DNA of 62,284 bases from Alphaproteobacteria bacterium (GCA_021776235.1 JAJFGG010000165.1:1-62284), one strand, 5' to 3'; counted from the first letter of the stretch, positions 16,716-26,606 are shown. Translations and numbers: made by a program. Notes: generated from the letters alone by a model not told the origin.

Positions 16716-17693
16716 ATGGCTGAGCACTTGTTGGAAGTTAAGGATCTGGTCAAGCATTTCACTCTGAATGGCGATTTTGTCTCGCGAATTGCCGGCAAAA
16801 CCCAGACGGTGAAAGCGGTCGACGGCATCAGTTTTCATATTCGTCAGGGCGAGACTTTGGGCCTGGTGGGCGAATCCGGTTGCGGCAAATCGACGACGGG
16901 CCGGCTCATTACCCGGTTGATCGAACCTACCGCCGGCGAGATTAAGCTGCATGGCGAGGATTTGCTGGCCTTTCCGCCCAAGCGTATGCGCGATGCCCGC
17001 AGGAATATCCAGCTGGTTTTCCAGGATCCCTACGCCTCGCTCAATCCCCGCAAGACAATCATGGAAATTTTGAGCCGGCCTCTCGAGGTGCATAAGCTGG
17101 CCACGACCTGGCACGAGAAGCGGGAACGGGTTCTGGAACTGCTGAATTTGGTCGGTCTGGGCTCCGAGCATATTGACCGTTATCCACACGAATTCTCGGG
17201 CGGCCAGCGTCAACGCATCGCCATCGCCCGCGGTCTGGCGCTGACCCCTGAATTGGTTATCGGGGATGAGCCGGTCTCGGCACTTGACGTCTCGATCCAG
17301 GCACAGATCCTTAATCTGTTTCGCGAGCTGCAGGAAAAATTCTCTCTGACATATCTATTCGTCGCCCATGACTTGAGCGTCATCCGCCACATCAGCGATC
17401 GGGTCGCGGTAATGTATGTGGGCAAAATTGTCGAAACCGGTCCTGTGGAGACGATCTTTTCCGACCCTTTGCACCCCTATACCAAGGCTCTGCTGGCTGC
17501 CGTGCCAGAGGCCGATCCGTCCAAACCGCCACCGCGCCTGACCTTGGAGGGAGAGGTCGCAACGCCGATCGATCCGCCGCCCGGCTGCCGCCTGAATGGC
17601 CGCTGCCCCCTGGCGACGACGATCTGCGGCGAAGTCTCGCCTGAACTCGTAACTGTCGATACGAACCATCAGGTGGCTTGCCACAACCTGTAA
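16716..17693 (+). CDS. peptide-type ABC transporter ATPase (DppF/OppF-like)
   Basis: A 325-residue ATPase with Walker [10 protein letters not shown], signature EFSGGQRQR, Walker [12 protein letters not shown] and H-loop AHDLS, plus the C-terminal extension [14 protein letters not shown]. It pairs with the DppD-like subunit upstream to form the heterodimer that drives the permeases at 17818-19730. An agagg site lies 5 bases before the ATG at 16716. It converges with the permease genes, an unusual split for this transporter class. Confidence 0.87.
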   Translation: MAEHLLEVKDLVKHFTLNGDFVSRIAGKTQTVKAVDGISFHIRQGETLGLVGESGCGKSTTGRLITRLIEPTAGEIKLHGEDLLAFPPKRMRDARRNIQLVFQDPYASLNPRKTIMEILSRPLEVHKLATTWHEKRERVLELLNLVGLGSEHIDRYPHEFSGGQRQRIAIARGLALTPELVIGDEPVSALDVSIQAQILNLFRELQEKFSLTYLFVAHDLSVIRHISDRVAVMYVGKIVETGPVETIFSDPLHPYTKALLAAVPEADPSKPPPRLTLEGEVATPIDPPPGCRLNGRCPLATTICGEVSPELVTVDTNHQVACHNL

Positions 17694-17817
17694 GACCTGC
17701 CCGCTGACTGTCTGCGGCATGCTCTAAATCCAGGGTAAATAAAACATCAACGCAAAGACCTTGGCCGCGCCTGCATTCGGGCAGGCTGCCAAGATAGATA
17801 GCCATTGTGGTAAGCCG

Positions 17818-18768
17818 TTAACGCTCCTGGATGCGCGGGTCCAGAATGTCCCGCAAGCCGTCGCCAAACAGATTGAAGGCGAGCACGGAATAACAGATCG
17901 CCAGTCCCGGATAAACGGCGATCATCGGATTGCTCTCCATATGCTCACGGGCGACATTGAGGTCGCTGCCCCAATCCGGCGTCGGTGGCGGCGTGCCAAG
18001 ACCTAAGAACGACAGCGCCGCGATAATCAGAATAATATAACCCAGTCGCACTGTGGCATTGACGATCAGCGGCGAGACGATGTTGGGCAATATTTCCCGT
18101 AGCGCGATATGCAAACTACCTTCGCCGACCACATGGGCTGCTTCCACATATTCCTTTTTCGCCTCGACCATCGAGGTGCCCCGGGTCAGGCGCGCGATTT
18201 CCGGCATGGTGTTCAGGCCGAGTGCGAAAACAAGGATGGAATCATTCCAGAAGCCTTCCAGCTTCCATTCCCGCGCCACGGTAATAATCAGCAAATATAA
18301 TAATAATCCCGGAAAGGCTATCAGCCCATCGACGCAGCGCATGGATATTGAATCGAAGCGGCCACCAAAGAATCCGGCAAAAACGCCAAGCGGAATGCCC
18401 AACGCCAGTCCCAAAACAACCGCGGCAATCGAGATCAGGACAATACGCTGCCCGCCCCATAGGACCCGGGAATAAATATCCCGGCCGAATTTGTCCGTGC
18501 CGAAGTAATGGTCCGCGCTGGCCGGTTGCAAACGCACGCGGTAATTGGGCTTGGTTGGGGGGTGCGTGGCGAGTACGGGTGTAAGGATACAAGTGACAAG
18601 CAGCATGATCATCATGATCGCACCGATGGTCGCGGTCCGGCTCTTCAGAAGTTCATCCAGGGCGTTTCTGCTGACAGTCCGCAGGCGGCGCATGCGGATG
18701 GCGAAGGGCGTATCATTCGGGTTGATGGTGTCGATCCGCTGCCGCGATTCCAGTTGCTGTTCGGTCAT
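17818..18768 (-). CDS. peptide-type ABC permease (DppC-like)
   Basis: A 316-residue inner-membrane permease. After a cytoplasmic N-terminus of about 40 residues come six membrane segments and the EAA loop (VEAAHVVGEGSLHIALREILPNI). An extracytoplasmic stretch YYFGTDKFGRDIYSRVLWG-like (here HYFGTDKFGRD) is diagnostic of DppC/OppC. It follows the DppB-like permease with an 11-base gap and would heterodimerise with it. Confidence 0.86.
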   Translation of the reverse strand: MTEQQLESRQRIDTINPNDTPFAIRMRRLRTVSRNALDELLKSRTATIGAIMMIMLLVTCILTPVLATHPPTKPNYRVRLQPASADHYFGTDKFGRDIYSRVLWGGQRIVLISIAAVVLGLALGIPLGVFAGFFGGRFDSISMRCVDGLIAFPGLLLYLLIITVAREWKLEGFWNDSILVFALGLNTMPEIARLTRGTSMVEAKKEYVEAAHVVGEGSLHIALREILPNIVSPLIVNATVRLGYIILIIAALSFLGLGTPPPTPDWGSDLNVAREHMESNPMIAVYPGLAICYSVLAFNLFGDGLRDILDPRIQER

Positions 18769-18779
18769 GAAGCTGCCCT

Positions 18780-19730
18780 CTAACTCATACCGACGCGTGG
18801 GTTCAGCACGCGGTATAATAAATCCACCAGCAGATTGATCACCACCACCATCACGCCCAGCACCAGCACGCCAGCCTGGATGACCGGAAAATCTCGCAGC
18901 TGGATGGCATCATAGATGGCCAAACCAATGCCCGGCCAGGAAAAGATCGTCTCCAGTACCACCGTGCCGCCCAGCAGGCTGGCCAGTTGCAGGCCGGAGA
19001 TCGTGATGGTCGGGATCATCGCATTGCGCAGGGTGTACTTGTAAATCACCTTGCGCTCGGACAAACCCAGGGAACGCGCGGTATCCACATAATCCTTGCT
19101 GATCTCATCCAGCATGCTGGAACGCGTCAGTCGCGTGGTGAAAGCGGCCTGCCGGAAGCCCACAGCCAGGGCCGGCAGGATCAAATACCAAATGCTCTTG
19201 CCGGGTTCGCTGAATAATGGCGCGTAACCCGACGATGGCAACCAGCCCAGTTGCAGGGCAAACAGCAAAATACACAAAATGGCAAACCAGAATTCGGGAA
19301 TGGATATCCCCGCCAGCGAGGTTATTTGCGCTGAATAATCCGTCAAAGTGTTGCGTCGCACCGCCGCCAACGTGCCCAGCGGCACGGCGATGAGGATCGA
19401 TAGCCCAATACCGACAAGCGCAAGGTAAACGGTTGCGGGAATACGTTCGATCAGTTCAATATTGACCGGCCGCCGGGTCACCAGTGATTTACCGAAATCC
19501 CCTTGCAAGGCGGAGCCAACCCAAATGAAATATTGTACGTAAATCGGCTTGTCGAGGCCGAATTCCTTTTCCAAAGCGGCCCGGACCTCCGGGTCTTCTT
19601 CGCCGTCTGTCGCCGTTAATGTATCAATGACATCGCCGGGCAAGGCGTGGACAAAACCAAACACCAGGACGGATAGGATGAAAATCACGGGAATGATCTG
19701 CAATATGCGGTTGATTGTGTAAATGAGCAT
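18780..19730 (-). CDS. peptide-type ABC permease (DppB-like)
   Basis: A 316-residue inner-membrane permease that starts with a membrane segment (LQIIPVIFILSVLVF), followed by HALPGD and a periplasmic loop, then five more segments with the EAA loop (DYVDTARSLGLSERKVIYKY) and the C-terminal GIGLAIYDAIQLRDFPVIQ. This layout is DppB/OppB. It lies downstream of binding protein 2 by 87 bases on the same strand and upstream of DppC, so binding protein and both permeases form one operon. Confidence 0.86.
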   Translation of the reverse strand: MLIYTINRILQIIPVIFILSVLVFGFVHALPGDVIDTLTATDGEEDPEVRAALEKEFGLDKPIYVQYFIWVGSALQGDFGKSLVTRRPVNIELIERIPATVYLALVGIGLSILIAVPLGTLAAVRRNTLTDYSAQITSLAGISIPEFWFAILCILLFALQLGWLPSSGYAPLFSEPGKSIWYLILPALAVGFRQAAFTTRLTRSSMLDEISKDYVDTARSLGLSERKVIYKYTLRNAMIPTITISGLQLASLLGGTVVLETIFSWPGIGLAIYDAIQLRDFPVIQAGVLVLGVMVVVINLLVDLLYRVLNPRVGMS

Positions 19731-19817
19731 ACTACAAACTCCGACCGGGTATGCCGGTGACGCCCTCAGTTACGAAAGCGTCACCGGACAACGAATGCGC
19801 CTCTTCTGGATCCGCCG

Positions 19818-21443
19818 TTAACCTTCCAGATAGGCGACACGAACGCCGCCATTGGAAATGTTGAAGGGACCAGCAAAGGCAGGCTTGTAGTCCTTCAACT
19901 TCTTGGTGCCCGCGGATGTCAGCGGTATGCCGTGGGTGTATATCAACGCGCAATCTTCATTCACCATGCTTTCGACGTCGGTATACATCTCCATCCGCAC
20001 CTGTTTGTCCCGGGTTTGCCGGGCGTCATTGATCAACTTGTCTGCGGCCTCGTTCTTGTAGCCGGTCCGCAACATGGTCGAAGGTCCGGTCGACAAAACA
20101 TTGACCGAATACCACTGGTCGGGCTCGAAACGATAGCTGTTTGCCGTTGAATCAATGCCGTAATCTGCTTTTTTATACTTCTTGCGCAGCACTGGGTTGT
20201 CGAACTTTTCATTGGTCGGTTTAAAGCCGGCTTCCTCGAGCATGGAGTAAACAATTTCACCCGTCTGGTGCATGTACGAATAGGCCTGCCGTGCCACGAC
20301 CGCGATGGGCGTGTTCATGGCATTCAGCTTGCGCAGAATAGCTTTCGATTTTTCCGGATCGTATTCCTTGACGTTCTTGATGTCAGGCATATGCCAGGTG
20401 CTCGCGCTGCTGTAGAAGCCGCTCAGGCTTTCACTCAGGCCATTGAAAATCGCCTGATGAATGGCTTCTCGATCGATGGCATGGGCCAACGCCTGCCGCA
20501 TCAGCTTGCCATCCGCCGCGCTCATGGCGAACGGGCCCTGTTTGGCCTGCACCGCGAGATAGCCGGCGCCAACCTGCGGGATATCCCAGGTATTATAGTT
20601 GGCAGTCTGGGTTTTCTTGAAGTTGGCGGCATCCGCATAGGACATGTTCTCGATCAGATCAACCTCGCCCGTGCGTAGGGCGGTCAGGCGAACTTTGTCC
20701 TCCTTTTTCGGATAACCCACAATCGCGTCAAGATAGGGCAGGGAATTACCTGCGGCGTCGGTTTGCCAGAAGTTCTCGAACCGCACCATCTCGGTCTTCG
20801 CATAACGCTTCCAGCTGACGAATTTGAACGGTCCGCAGCCGATCGGGTGGGTATCCACTTGATCCACGCTGTTGGGCGCGATCAGGTTGATCGGATAATA
20901 GGTCACGCTGGCCAGGAACACGGCGCTGGGTGAATCCAATTCAATCCGCAAGGTATGTTTGTCTACAGCCGTAATCTCCTTCACCAGCTTGAAGAAGCTG
21001 CGATGGAAGGAATGGCTGGTTTTCGGATCCCGGACCCGATCATAGTTCCACTTGATCGCCGGGGCGTCCACGTCCGCGCCATTGTGGAAGGTCACACCTT
21101 TGCGGATCTTAAAGGTATAGGTCTTCATGTCATCGGAAACGGTCCATTCCTCGCCGATGGCCGGAACGATGTCCATGTTTCCGTCAATGTCGAGCAGACC
21201 GCCCGAGGTCGCCGCCAGCGGGTGCGAAACGTAATAGATGATGTTGCGTTGCGGATCCAGGCCACGGGCGTCCGCGCGGGTCGAAAACCGCAACGTGCCG
21301 CCCTTTTTCTTTGCCGCAAGTGCCGCGCCCGGCATGCTGGTCATCGCAGCCGCGCTTGCCGCCGCTATCCCAGCCGACGTTGTTGCAAGAAATTCACGCC
21401 TCGTCTGCTTGCCGAAAGTATTGCTGATTTTCTTCCCGGGCAT
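19818..21443 (-). CDS. peptide-type ABC transporter substrate-binding protein 2
   Basis: A 541-residue family 5 binding protein with a Tat-like signal (TRREFLATTSAGIAAASAAAM). It shares with binding protein 1 the stretches GLDPQRN, YTFKIRKGVTFHNGA, PSAVFLASVTYYP and CGPFKF. A strong GGGAGG lies 9 bases before the ATG. It heads the operon with the two permeases. Two near-identical-length paralogs serving one transporter suggest either recent duplication with ligand broadening, or a lost second permease set. Confidence 0.86.
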   Translation of the reverse strand: MPGKKISNTFGKQTRREFLATTSAGIAAASAAAMTSMPGAALAAKKKGGTLRFSTRADARGLDPQRNIIYYVSHPLAATSGGLLDIDGNMDIVPAIGEEWTVSDDMKTYTFKIRKGVTFHNGADVDAPAIKWNYDRVRDPKTSHSFHRSFFKLVKEITAVDKHTLRIELDSPSAVFLASVTYYPINLIAPNSVDQVDTHPIGCGPFKFVSWKRYAKTEMVRFENFWQTDAAGNSLPYLDAIVGYPKKEDKVRLTALRTGEVDLIENMSYADAANFKKTQTANYNTWDIPQVGAGYLAVQAKQGPFAMSAADGKLMRQALAHAIDREAIHQAIFNGLSESLSGFYSSASTWHMPDIKNVKEYDPEKSKAILRKLNAMNTPIAVVARQAYSYMHQTGEIVYSMLEEAGFKPTNEKFDNPVLRKKYKKADYGIDSTANSYRFEPDQWYSVNVLSTGPSTMLRTGYKNEAADKLINDARQTRDKQVRMEMYTDVESMVNEDCALIYTHGIPLTSAGTKKLKDYKPAFAGPFNISNGGVRVAYLEG

Positions 21444-21734
21444 AATTAAAGCCTCCCTTTGCGAGCTACCCTGATTGGGTCAAGGATCGGCGAAAATGCT
21501 GGTAGAAACATGGTGGCTGTCCCCCCCCTGCGCCGTTTGCCTCGACACGTGTACACCATCGTCTTCTTTTATTACCGCAAGTGTAGCGAGAGCAGCGCCG
21601 CAATGGCAAACGAAAAGTAAATTGTTTGCGCCGGGGATTTCACAATCCAGACTGGGCCGTGGCCACGTTGCCGTCTGCGCGGCGGGCCGTGTAAGCTATT
21701 GGCCGACGCAAAATTGCACAAGGCGGGCGGCGCA

Positions 21735-22883
21735 ATGAAACATTCCGATAATCGCATCCTGACGACCCATGTTGGCAGCCTGCCGCGTCCCGATGACCTG
21801 GTCGAACTGCTGCATTTGAAAGACCAGGGTAAGCCCTATGAGCAGGCGGTGTTCGATAAATGCGTGGCGCAATCCGTTGATGCCGTCGTGGCCCGTCAGG
21901 TTGCCACGGGCATCGACCTGGTCAGCGATGGCGAGATGAGCAAGATCAGCTATGCGACCTATCTGAAAGATCGTTTGAACGGCTTCGATGGTACGGCCGC
22001 CGAAACCCGGGCAGCGGCGGATTTGCTTGATTACATGACCTATGCCCGGCGTCTGGTGCAACAGGGGGGCACTGAACGCAGTTTGCAGGGCCCGGCTTGC
22101 GACGGTCCGTTATCGGTGCGCGATGAAGCGCCGCTGCAAAAAGATCTGGCAAATTTTGCGGCCGCGGTAGAAGCGCACAGGCCGACTGAAGGATTCCTGA
22201 CCGCTTCCTCACCTGGTGTGGTGTCGGTTTTCTTGCAGAACCAATATTATCCCGACGACGACGCCTATCTGGATGCCCTGGCGGCTATTCTGCAGGACGA
22301 GTACGAGGCCATCGTGGCCTCCGGCGCGGTTTTGCAATTGGATTGCCCGGATCTGGCCATGGGCCGGCATATTGTGCACCGGAAAAAGAGCAACGCGGAA
22401 TTTCGCTTGGTCGCCGCCCGCCATATCGAGGTGTTAAACGCCGCCACCGTGAATATTCCGCCCGAGTCCATGCGTATCCATCTCTGTTGGGGCAATTATC
22501 AAGGGCCGCACCACCACGACATTCCCATAGCAGACATCCTGGATCTGGTTTATGGCGCGCGGCCCCATGCCATCGCCATGGAAGGCGCCAATCCGCGCCA
22601 CGAACACGAATGGGAGGTTTTTGATGATCATCCCTTGCCAGATGGCAAGGTGGTTATCCCCGGGGTGATCGATTCCACATCCAATTTTATTGAGCATCCA
22701 AAATTGGTGGCGCAGCGGATTTGCCGCTATGCCGACAAGGTGGGCCGGGAACGGGTAATCGCTGGTTCGGACTGTGGTTTCGCTACTTTTGCCGAGCGCC
22801 CGGCGGTCGATCCGGATATCGCCTGGGCCAAACTGGCCGCCTTGGTTGAAGGGGCCGCCATCGCCTCGGAAGTACTGTGGTAG
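21735..22883 (+). CDS. cobalamin-independent methionine synthase-like (MetE C-terminal domain) protein
   Basis: A 382-residue protein of the UROD/MetE superfamily, resembling only the C-terminal catalytic half of MetE. It shows TTHVGSLPRP at the N-terminus, SDGEMSK, QLDCPDLAM, HLCWGNYQGPHHHD with probable zinc-binding His/Cys, and SDCGFATF with a further Cys. Such short proteins act as methyltransferases on varied donors or as CoM-type epoxide transferases; the donor here is unknown. ATG 21735 follows gggcgg. It is divergent from binding protein 2, and convergent with the DapA-like gene. Confidence 0.76.
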   Translation: MKHSDNRILTTHVGSLPRPDDLVELLHLKDQGKPYEQAVFDKCVAQSVDAVVARQVATGIDLVSDGEMSKISYATYLKDRLNGFDGTAAETRAAADLLDYMTYARRLVQQGGTERSLQGPACDGPLSVRDEAPLQKDLANFAAAVEAHRPTEGFLTASSPGVVSVFLQNQYYPDDDAYLDALAAILQDEYEAIVASGAVLQLDCPDLAMGRHIVHRKKSNAEFRLVAARHIEVLNAATVNIPPESMRIHLCWGNYQGPHHHDIPIADILDLVYGARPHAIAMEGANPRHEHEWEVFDDHPLPDGKVVIPGVIDSTSNFIEHPKLVAQRICRYADKVGRERVIAGSDCGFATFAERPAVDPDIAWAKLAALVEGAAIASEVLW

Positions 22884-22901
22884 CCCCGACGTGCTCTAAG
22901 C

Positions 22902-23843
22902 CTATTCGGCGGCAGCTAGGGTGCCGGTTGGCGACAAACCGTAGGCTTGGACCAGATCCAGTTCGCGGACAATATCAAGGCCCCGTTGCAGGGCCGCGCC
23001 GTGAAGCGCCTTTTGCGGTTTGCGCAGGGGGCCGGCCGGCAGCCCGACTGCCGCCATCAGTGACTTCATGGGAACCGGATTAATCGCCGAATAGGCATAA
23101 TGGAGCATGGGCAGGTTGCGCAGGTAGGCCGCCTGGAAATTTTGCGTGTCCGCGAAATTCTGCCATGGCGTGGAGATCACCGCCATCTCGCGGGGAATGA
23201 TGTTGCCGGTCATGTTGGCGACACCATGGCCACCCAATGACATGATCGGCACGATCAGGCCCAGGTTGGGCGAGCAGCAGCACATCAGGCTCATTTCCGG
23301 CTTGGCACGGGCGATTTGGGCGACCTGTGCGACCCGGCCGGTAGATTCCTTCAATACCTGAACGTTCGGATGAGCGGCGATGGTCAAAACTTCGTCGGCC
23401 GTCAGATCGGTCTTGACCCGGGGCGGGTTGTTATAGATGCCAAGGGGGATTGGCGAAGCGTCGGCGATTTCCAGAAAGTATTCGACGATATCTTCGTTCG
23501 CCGCACAGATATAGGCGGGGGCCGCGATCATGGCGCCGTCGGCGCCTTCGGCCGCGGCCTGTTTGACATAGGCAATTGTTGCCTCGGTGGTGGCGCCGGT
23601 ACAGCCGTACCACATTTCCATGCCTGGCTGCTTCTGCTTCATGGTTTCGCGGACGATGGCGTGGCGTTCCTCCGCGGTCAGCATTGAGACTTCGCCGCTT
23701 GAACCCATTATCAGGACACCGGAAGAGCCGTTCTCTCTCTGAAACTCGATCAGCGTCCGAAAACCTCCAAAATCGATGGAATAATCCTGGTTCATCGGGG
23801 TGATCAAGGCAACGAAAGAGCCGGTCAATAGTGTCTTCGACAT
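22902..23843 (-). CDS. dihydrodipicolinate synthase-family lyase
   Basis: A 313-residue TIM-barrel aldolase of the DapA/NanA family. It shows GSSGEVSMLTAEER for the pyruvate-carboxylate site, GIYNNPPR with the catalytic Tyr, and VLKESTG with the Schiff-base Lys. Two Cys-rich residues (MCCCSPN) replace the usual FSGDD-like segment, so it is probably not the biosynthetic DapA but a catabolic member acting on a keto-acid. The start at 23843 has a caggagacg ribosome binding site. It lies downstream of the GST gene on the same strand by 75 bases. Confidence 0.8.
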   Translation of the reverse strand: MSKTLLTGSFVALITPMNQDYSIDFGGFRTLIEFQRENGSSGVLIMGSSGEVSMLTAEERHAIVRETMKQKQPGMEMWYGCTGATTEATIAYVKQAAAEGADGAMIAAPAYICAANEDIVEYFLEIADASPIPLGIYNNPPRVKTDLTADEVLTIAAHPNVQVLKESTGRVAQVAQIARAKPEMSLMCCCSPNLGLIVPIMSLGGHGVANMTGNIIPREMAVISTPWQNFADTQNFQAAYLRNLPMLHYAYSAINPVPMKSLMAAVGLPAGPLRKPQKALHGAALQRGLDIVRELDLVQAYGLSPTGTLAAAE

Positions 23844-23918
23844 GTCGCGTCTCCTGTTCAGGGGATAGTCATTATGCATGCAAGCGGATCAAATAAACAA
23901 CGCTCTTGGAACCGGGCT

Positions 23919-24527
23919 TTAGGCCCGCGCGGTGGGCCGGGCCGCGACGCGGGCAAACCAGGCGTTGACGTTGCCCAGCTCCTGCGGCACGCGCACGCCG
24001 ACGGCCTTGCCCAGAACCAGGGCGCATTGCGCCGTGATGTCGGCCACGGTGTAGTCGTCGTTGACAATAAAGTCCCGGCCGCTGATCTCCGTATCCAGCC
24101 AGACCAGACGGGCCAGGGCGGTCTCCCGGCAAATTTCGCCCCATTCGGCAACCTGAGTGTGCACGCCTTTCCACATTTCGTGGGTATGGGAGAAAACATT
24201 GATCAAGGGCAGCAGGATTTCCAGTTCCATACGCCGGTTCCACATTTCCACCTGGGCCCGTTCCACAGGGGTGCGGCCCATCAAAATTGGCTCAGGGTGG
24301 ATTTCTTCCAGATAACGGCAGATAGCGCCGGATTCAGCAATGCAGGTGCCGTCATCCAATTCCAGCAACGGCATCTTGCCAAGGGGGTTTTTCTCCAGGT
24401 AATCCGGCCGCTTATTCTCGCCTTTGGTCATATCGACGGCAATTGTCGGAATTTCCAGGCCCTTTTCGGCTATGAAAATGCGCACCCTGCGGGCGTTGGG
24501 AGAAGCCGGTAGATCGTAAAGTTTCAT
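23919..24527 (-). CDS. glutathione S-transferase family protein
   Basis: A 202-residue GST. The thioredoxin-like N-terminal domain (KLYDLPASPNARRVRIFIAEKG) is followed by the glutathione contacts KMPLLELDDG and ESGAICRYLEE, then the helical C-terminal domain with YTVADITAQ. A Ser or Asn near residue 9-11 would be the catalytic residue, as in theta/zeta-like bacterial GSTs. It overlaps the GNAT gene by ATGA and ends the dgoK-dgoA-GNAT-GST run. Confidence 0.84.
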   Translation of the reverse strand: MKLYDLPASPNARRVRIFIAEKGLEIPTIAVDMTKGENKRPDYLEKNPLGKMPLLELDDGTCIAESGAICRYLEEIHPEPILMGRTPVERAQVEMWNRRMELEILLPLINVFSHTHEMWKGVHTQVAEWGEICRETALARLVWLDTEISGRDFIVNDDYTVADITAQCALVLGKAVGVRVPQELGNVNAWFARVAARPTARA

Positions 24528-25063
24528 GGCCGCGGTATCCTTGTTTTTGGGGTTCCAGAAAATTCTTCCGCCCGGATCATATACTCAACCCGGTCAATGG
24601 CGTCACGGCTCCAGGTCGCCGATCGATGCATGCCAAGTTTTTCCATTACCCGGTGGGATGCCAGGTTTGTGGCCTTGGCAATGGCCACGACTTCAGCAAG
24701 GCCAACGACGCGGAAAGCGTATTCGAGAACGGCCAGGGAAGCCTCCGTTGCCAGGCCCCGGCCCCAGGCGCTTTGCGTCAGGCCATAGGAAATCTCGACC
24801 TGCCCTTGATCGAGATGACGCAGGCCGCATTCCCCTATCAGCGCGCCGCTGCTTCGCTCAATCACTGCCCACAAGCCAAAGCCGTGGCGGCGCCAATGAT
24901 CAATGATTTCGGCCAGTTGACATTTGGTCTGGGCCGGCGTCTGCACGCCCAGTTTGCGGATGGCCATGACCGCCGCATCGCCGTAAATGGGCACCAGAGC
25001 ATCCAGGTCAGCGGCCGCAAAAGGGCGCAGCGTTAGACGTTCGGTCTCGAGTATCGTGGTCAT
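24524..25063 (-). CDS. GNAT acetyltransferase (RimJ/RimL-like)
   Basis: A 179-residue N-acetyltransferase. ETERLTLRPFAAADLDAL is the usual RimJ/L start; IGECGLRHLDQGQVEISYGL and WGRGLATEAS form the acetyl-CoA site; NLASHRVMEKLGM is the C-terminal motif. Start and stop overlap dgoA upstream and GST downstream by four bases, so translation is probably coupled. The acceptor (a protein N-terminus or small amine) is unknown. Confidence 0.82.
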   Translation of the reverse strand: MTTILETERLTLRPFAAADLDALVPIYGDAAVMAIRKLGVQTPAQTKCQLAEIIDHWRRHGFGLWAVIERSSGALIGECGLRHLDQGQVEISYGLTQSAWGRGLATEASLAVLEYAFRVVGLAEVVAIAKATNLASHRVMEKLGMHRSATWSRDAIDRVEYMIRAEEFSGTPKTRIPRP

Positions 25064-25689
25064 GTCCCGATTTGCCGCCAGGCGGCGACAAAGGCCCGGG
25101 CGCGTTGGCTGACTTCCGCCGCCGTCATGCCGGGTTTATAGAGGGCGGATCCCAAACCAAAGCCTGTGGCGCCGGCGCGGCAATAGGCCGCCATGGCGTC
25201 CGATGTGATGCCGCCCACTGGGAACAGTCCCAGATGGGGCGGCAGCACGGCACGCCAGGCTTTTACCGCGGCGGGGGGCAGCATTTCGCCGGGAAACATC
25301 TTCAGGCCGTCGGCCCCGGCCGCCAGGGCCGCGAAAGCCTCGGTCGGCGTCGCGACACCTGGCAGGCAATACAAGCGACCTGCCTTGGCCCGGCGGATTA
25401 CCGCCCCGTCACTATGAGGCATGACAATCAGACGGCCGTTGGCGGCGGCAACCTCGTCTACGGCTTCCGGGCTTAACACCGTGCCGGCGCCGATCAGCGC
25501 CTGGGTGCCAAGGGCATCCGCCAGATTGGCGATGCTTTGCAAGGGATCAGGCGAATTCAGCGGTACTTCAATGATCCGGAACCCGGCGTCAAACAGGGCC
25601 TGGCCGATGCCTGTTGCCTCGTTTGGCCCTATGCCGCGCAGAATAGCGATTAAAGGCAGTTCCGCCAAGTATGCCGGCAAAGTACTCAT
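25060..25689 (-). CDS. dgoA: 2-dehydro-3-deoxy-6-phosphogalactonate aldolase
   Basis: DgoA splits KDPGal into pyruvate and glyceraldehyde-3-phosphate. The 209-residue class I aldolase shows LIAILRGI, the catalytic Glu in IIEVPLNSP, GAGTVL, CLPGVATPTEA, and the Schiff-base Lys in LKMFPGE, then FPVGGI. The RGI and PLNSP motifs favour DgoA over Eda. It overlaps dgoK by ATGA, which fixes the start at 25689. It is a second KDPG-type aldolase beside eda at 5524. Confidence 0.88.
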   Translation of the reverse strand: MSTLPAYLAELPLIAILRGIGPNEATGIGQALFDAGFRIIEVPLNSPDPLQSIANLADALGTQALIGAGTVLSPEAVDEVAAANGRLIVMPHSDGAVIRRAKAGRLYCLPGVATPTEAFAALAAGADGLKMFPGEMLPPAAVKAWRAVLPPHLGLFPVGGITSDAMAAYCRAGATGFGLGSALYKPGMTAAEVSQRARAFVAAWRQIGT

Positions 25690-26606
25690 GGCGCAGGGCT
25701 TCGCAGCAGGCCGTTGGCGGCGGCAATACGCCACTGTCCCCGTGCTGCCGCGCCTTTCCGGGCCTGATCTGCGGCCAGGCCGCAATGGGTCAGTGCGGTC
25801 CGATAGCGTTGTCCTAGTTCAGGGTCGCCGATAATCGTGATCTGTGCGCCGGCATTTTCTGTCAGCGCGCGGGCCTCGGCAATCTCGGCCCCGATCAACA
25901 TGCCGGAAAGATAGGATGCGACCTGATGTTCGGACAATTCGCCAAACAGCGCCAATGTACGGGCGCTGAATAGGCGTTGCAGGATGCCAGAGGCGTCACA
26001 ACCATATTTAACGCCACGGGCAAAGGCCGCCGCATCATCTGTATCGTCCGTGATCATCCGGCCCAGGATCGTGTGATCTCTCAGCGCCGAGTACAATTCT
26101 CCGGTCATGAAGGTGGCGAACCAGGTGATCAGCCCATCGCTGACCAGAGCCCATTTGCTGTGGCTACCCGGCAAAAGCATCAGACCATCTTGTATGCCAT
26201 TTTCATGCGCACCAAAGATCTGGGTCTCCTCGCCGCGCATTACATCCGGTACGCCGTCGGCGTCCCGCCGCGCCAGGCCCGGTACGATGTTGACGGGGCG
26301 GTCAAAGCCGCCGTGGCGGTGCAGGGTCAAACCACCGGCGCCCGTGGGAATCTCCACATAGGGCGCTTCCGACCAGCCTTGGCGCGAACCGATCATGCCT
26401 GAGGCCACGATGGGCAGGCTTTTGTCGGCGGCCAGCCAATCCCCGGCCAGGTCCATCAAGGCGTCCGCGAAGGCGCCATTCTGAATGTGCAGGATGCCCG
26501 CGCCGGCCGACCTTTCGGCGAGCACCGTGCCGTCTTTGCCAATCAGATATCCCCGCAGGCTGGTGGTGCCCCAGTCCAGACCCAGTAATGCTGTCTCAGG
26601 CGGCAT
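25686..26606 (-). CDS. dgoK: 2-dehydro-3-deoxygalactonokinase
   Basis: DgoK phosphorylates 2-keto-3-deoxygalactonate, the step before DgoA, in the De Ley-Doudoroff route of galactonate breakdown. The 306-residue protein has the ASKHA-like LLGLDWGTTSLRGY phosphate loop, SGMIGSRQGW, RGEETQIFG and LLPGSHSKWA motifs typical of DgoK. The start at 26606 lies inside the end of the MBL gene (11-base overlap). No dgoD dehydratase or galactose dehydrogenase is nearby, so the pathway must be completed elsewhere. Confidence 0.88.
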   Translation of the reverse strand: MPPETALLGLDWGTTSLRGYLIGKDGTVLAERSAGAGILHIQNGAFADALMDLAGDWLAADKSLPIVASGMIGSRQGWSEAPYVEIPTGAGGLTLHRHGGFDRPVNIVPGLARRDADGVPDVMRGEETQIFGAHENGIQDGLMLLPGSHSKWALVSDGLITWFATFMTGELYSALRDHTILGRMITDDTDDAAAFARGVKYGCDASGILQRLFSARTLALFGELSEHQVASYLSGMLIGAEIAEARALTENAGAQITIIGDPELGQRYRTALTHCGLAADQARKGAAARGQWRIAAANGLLRSPAP

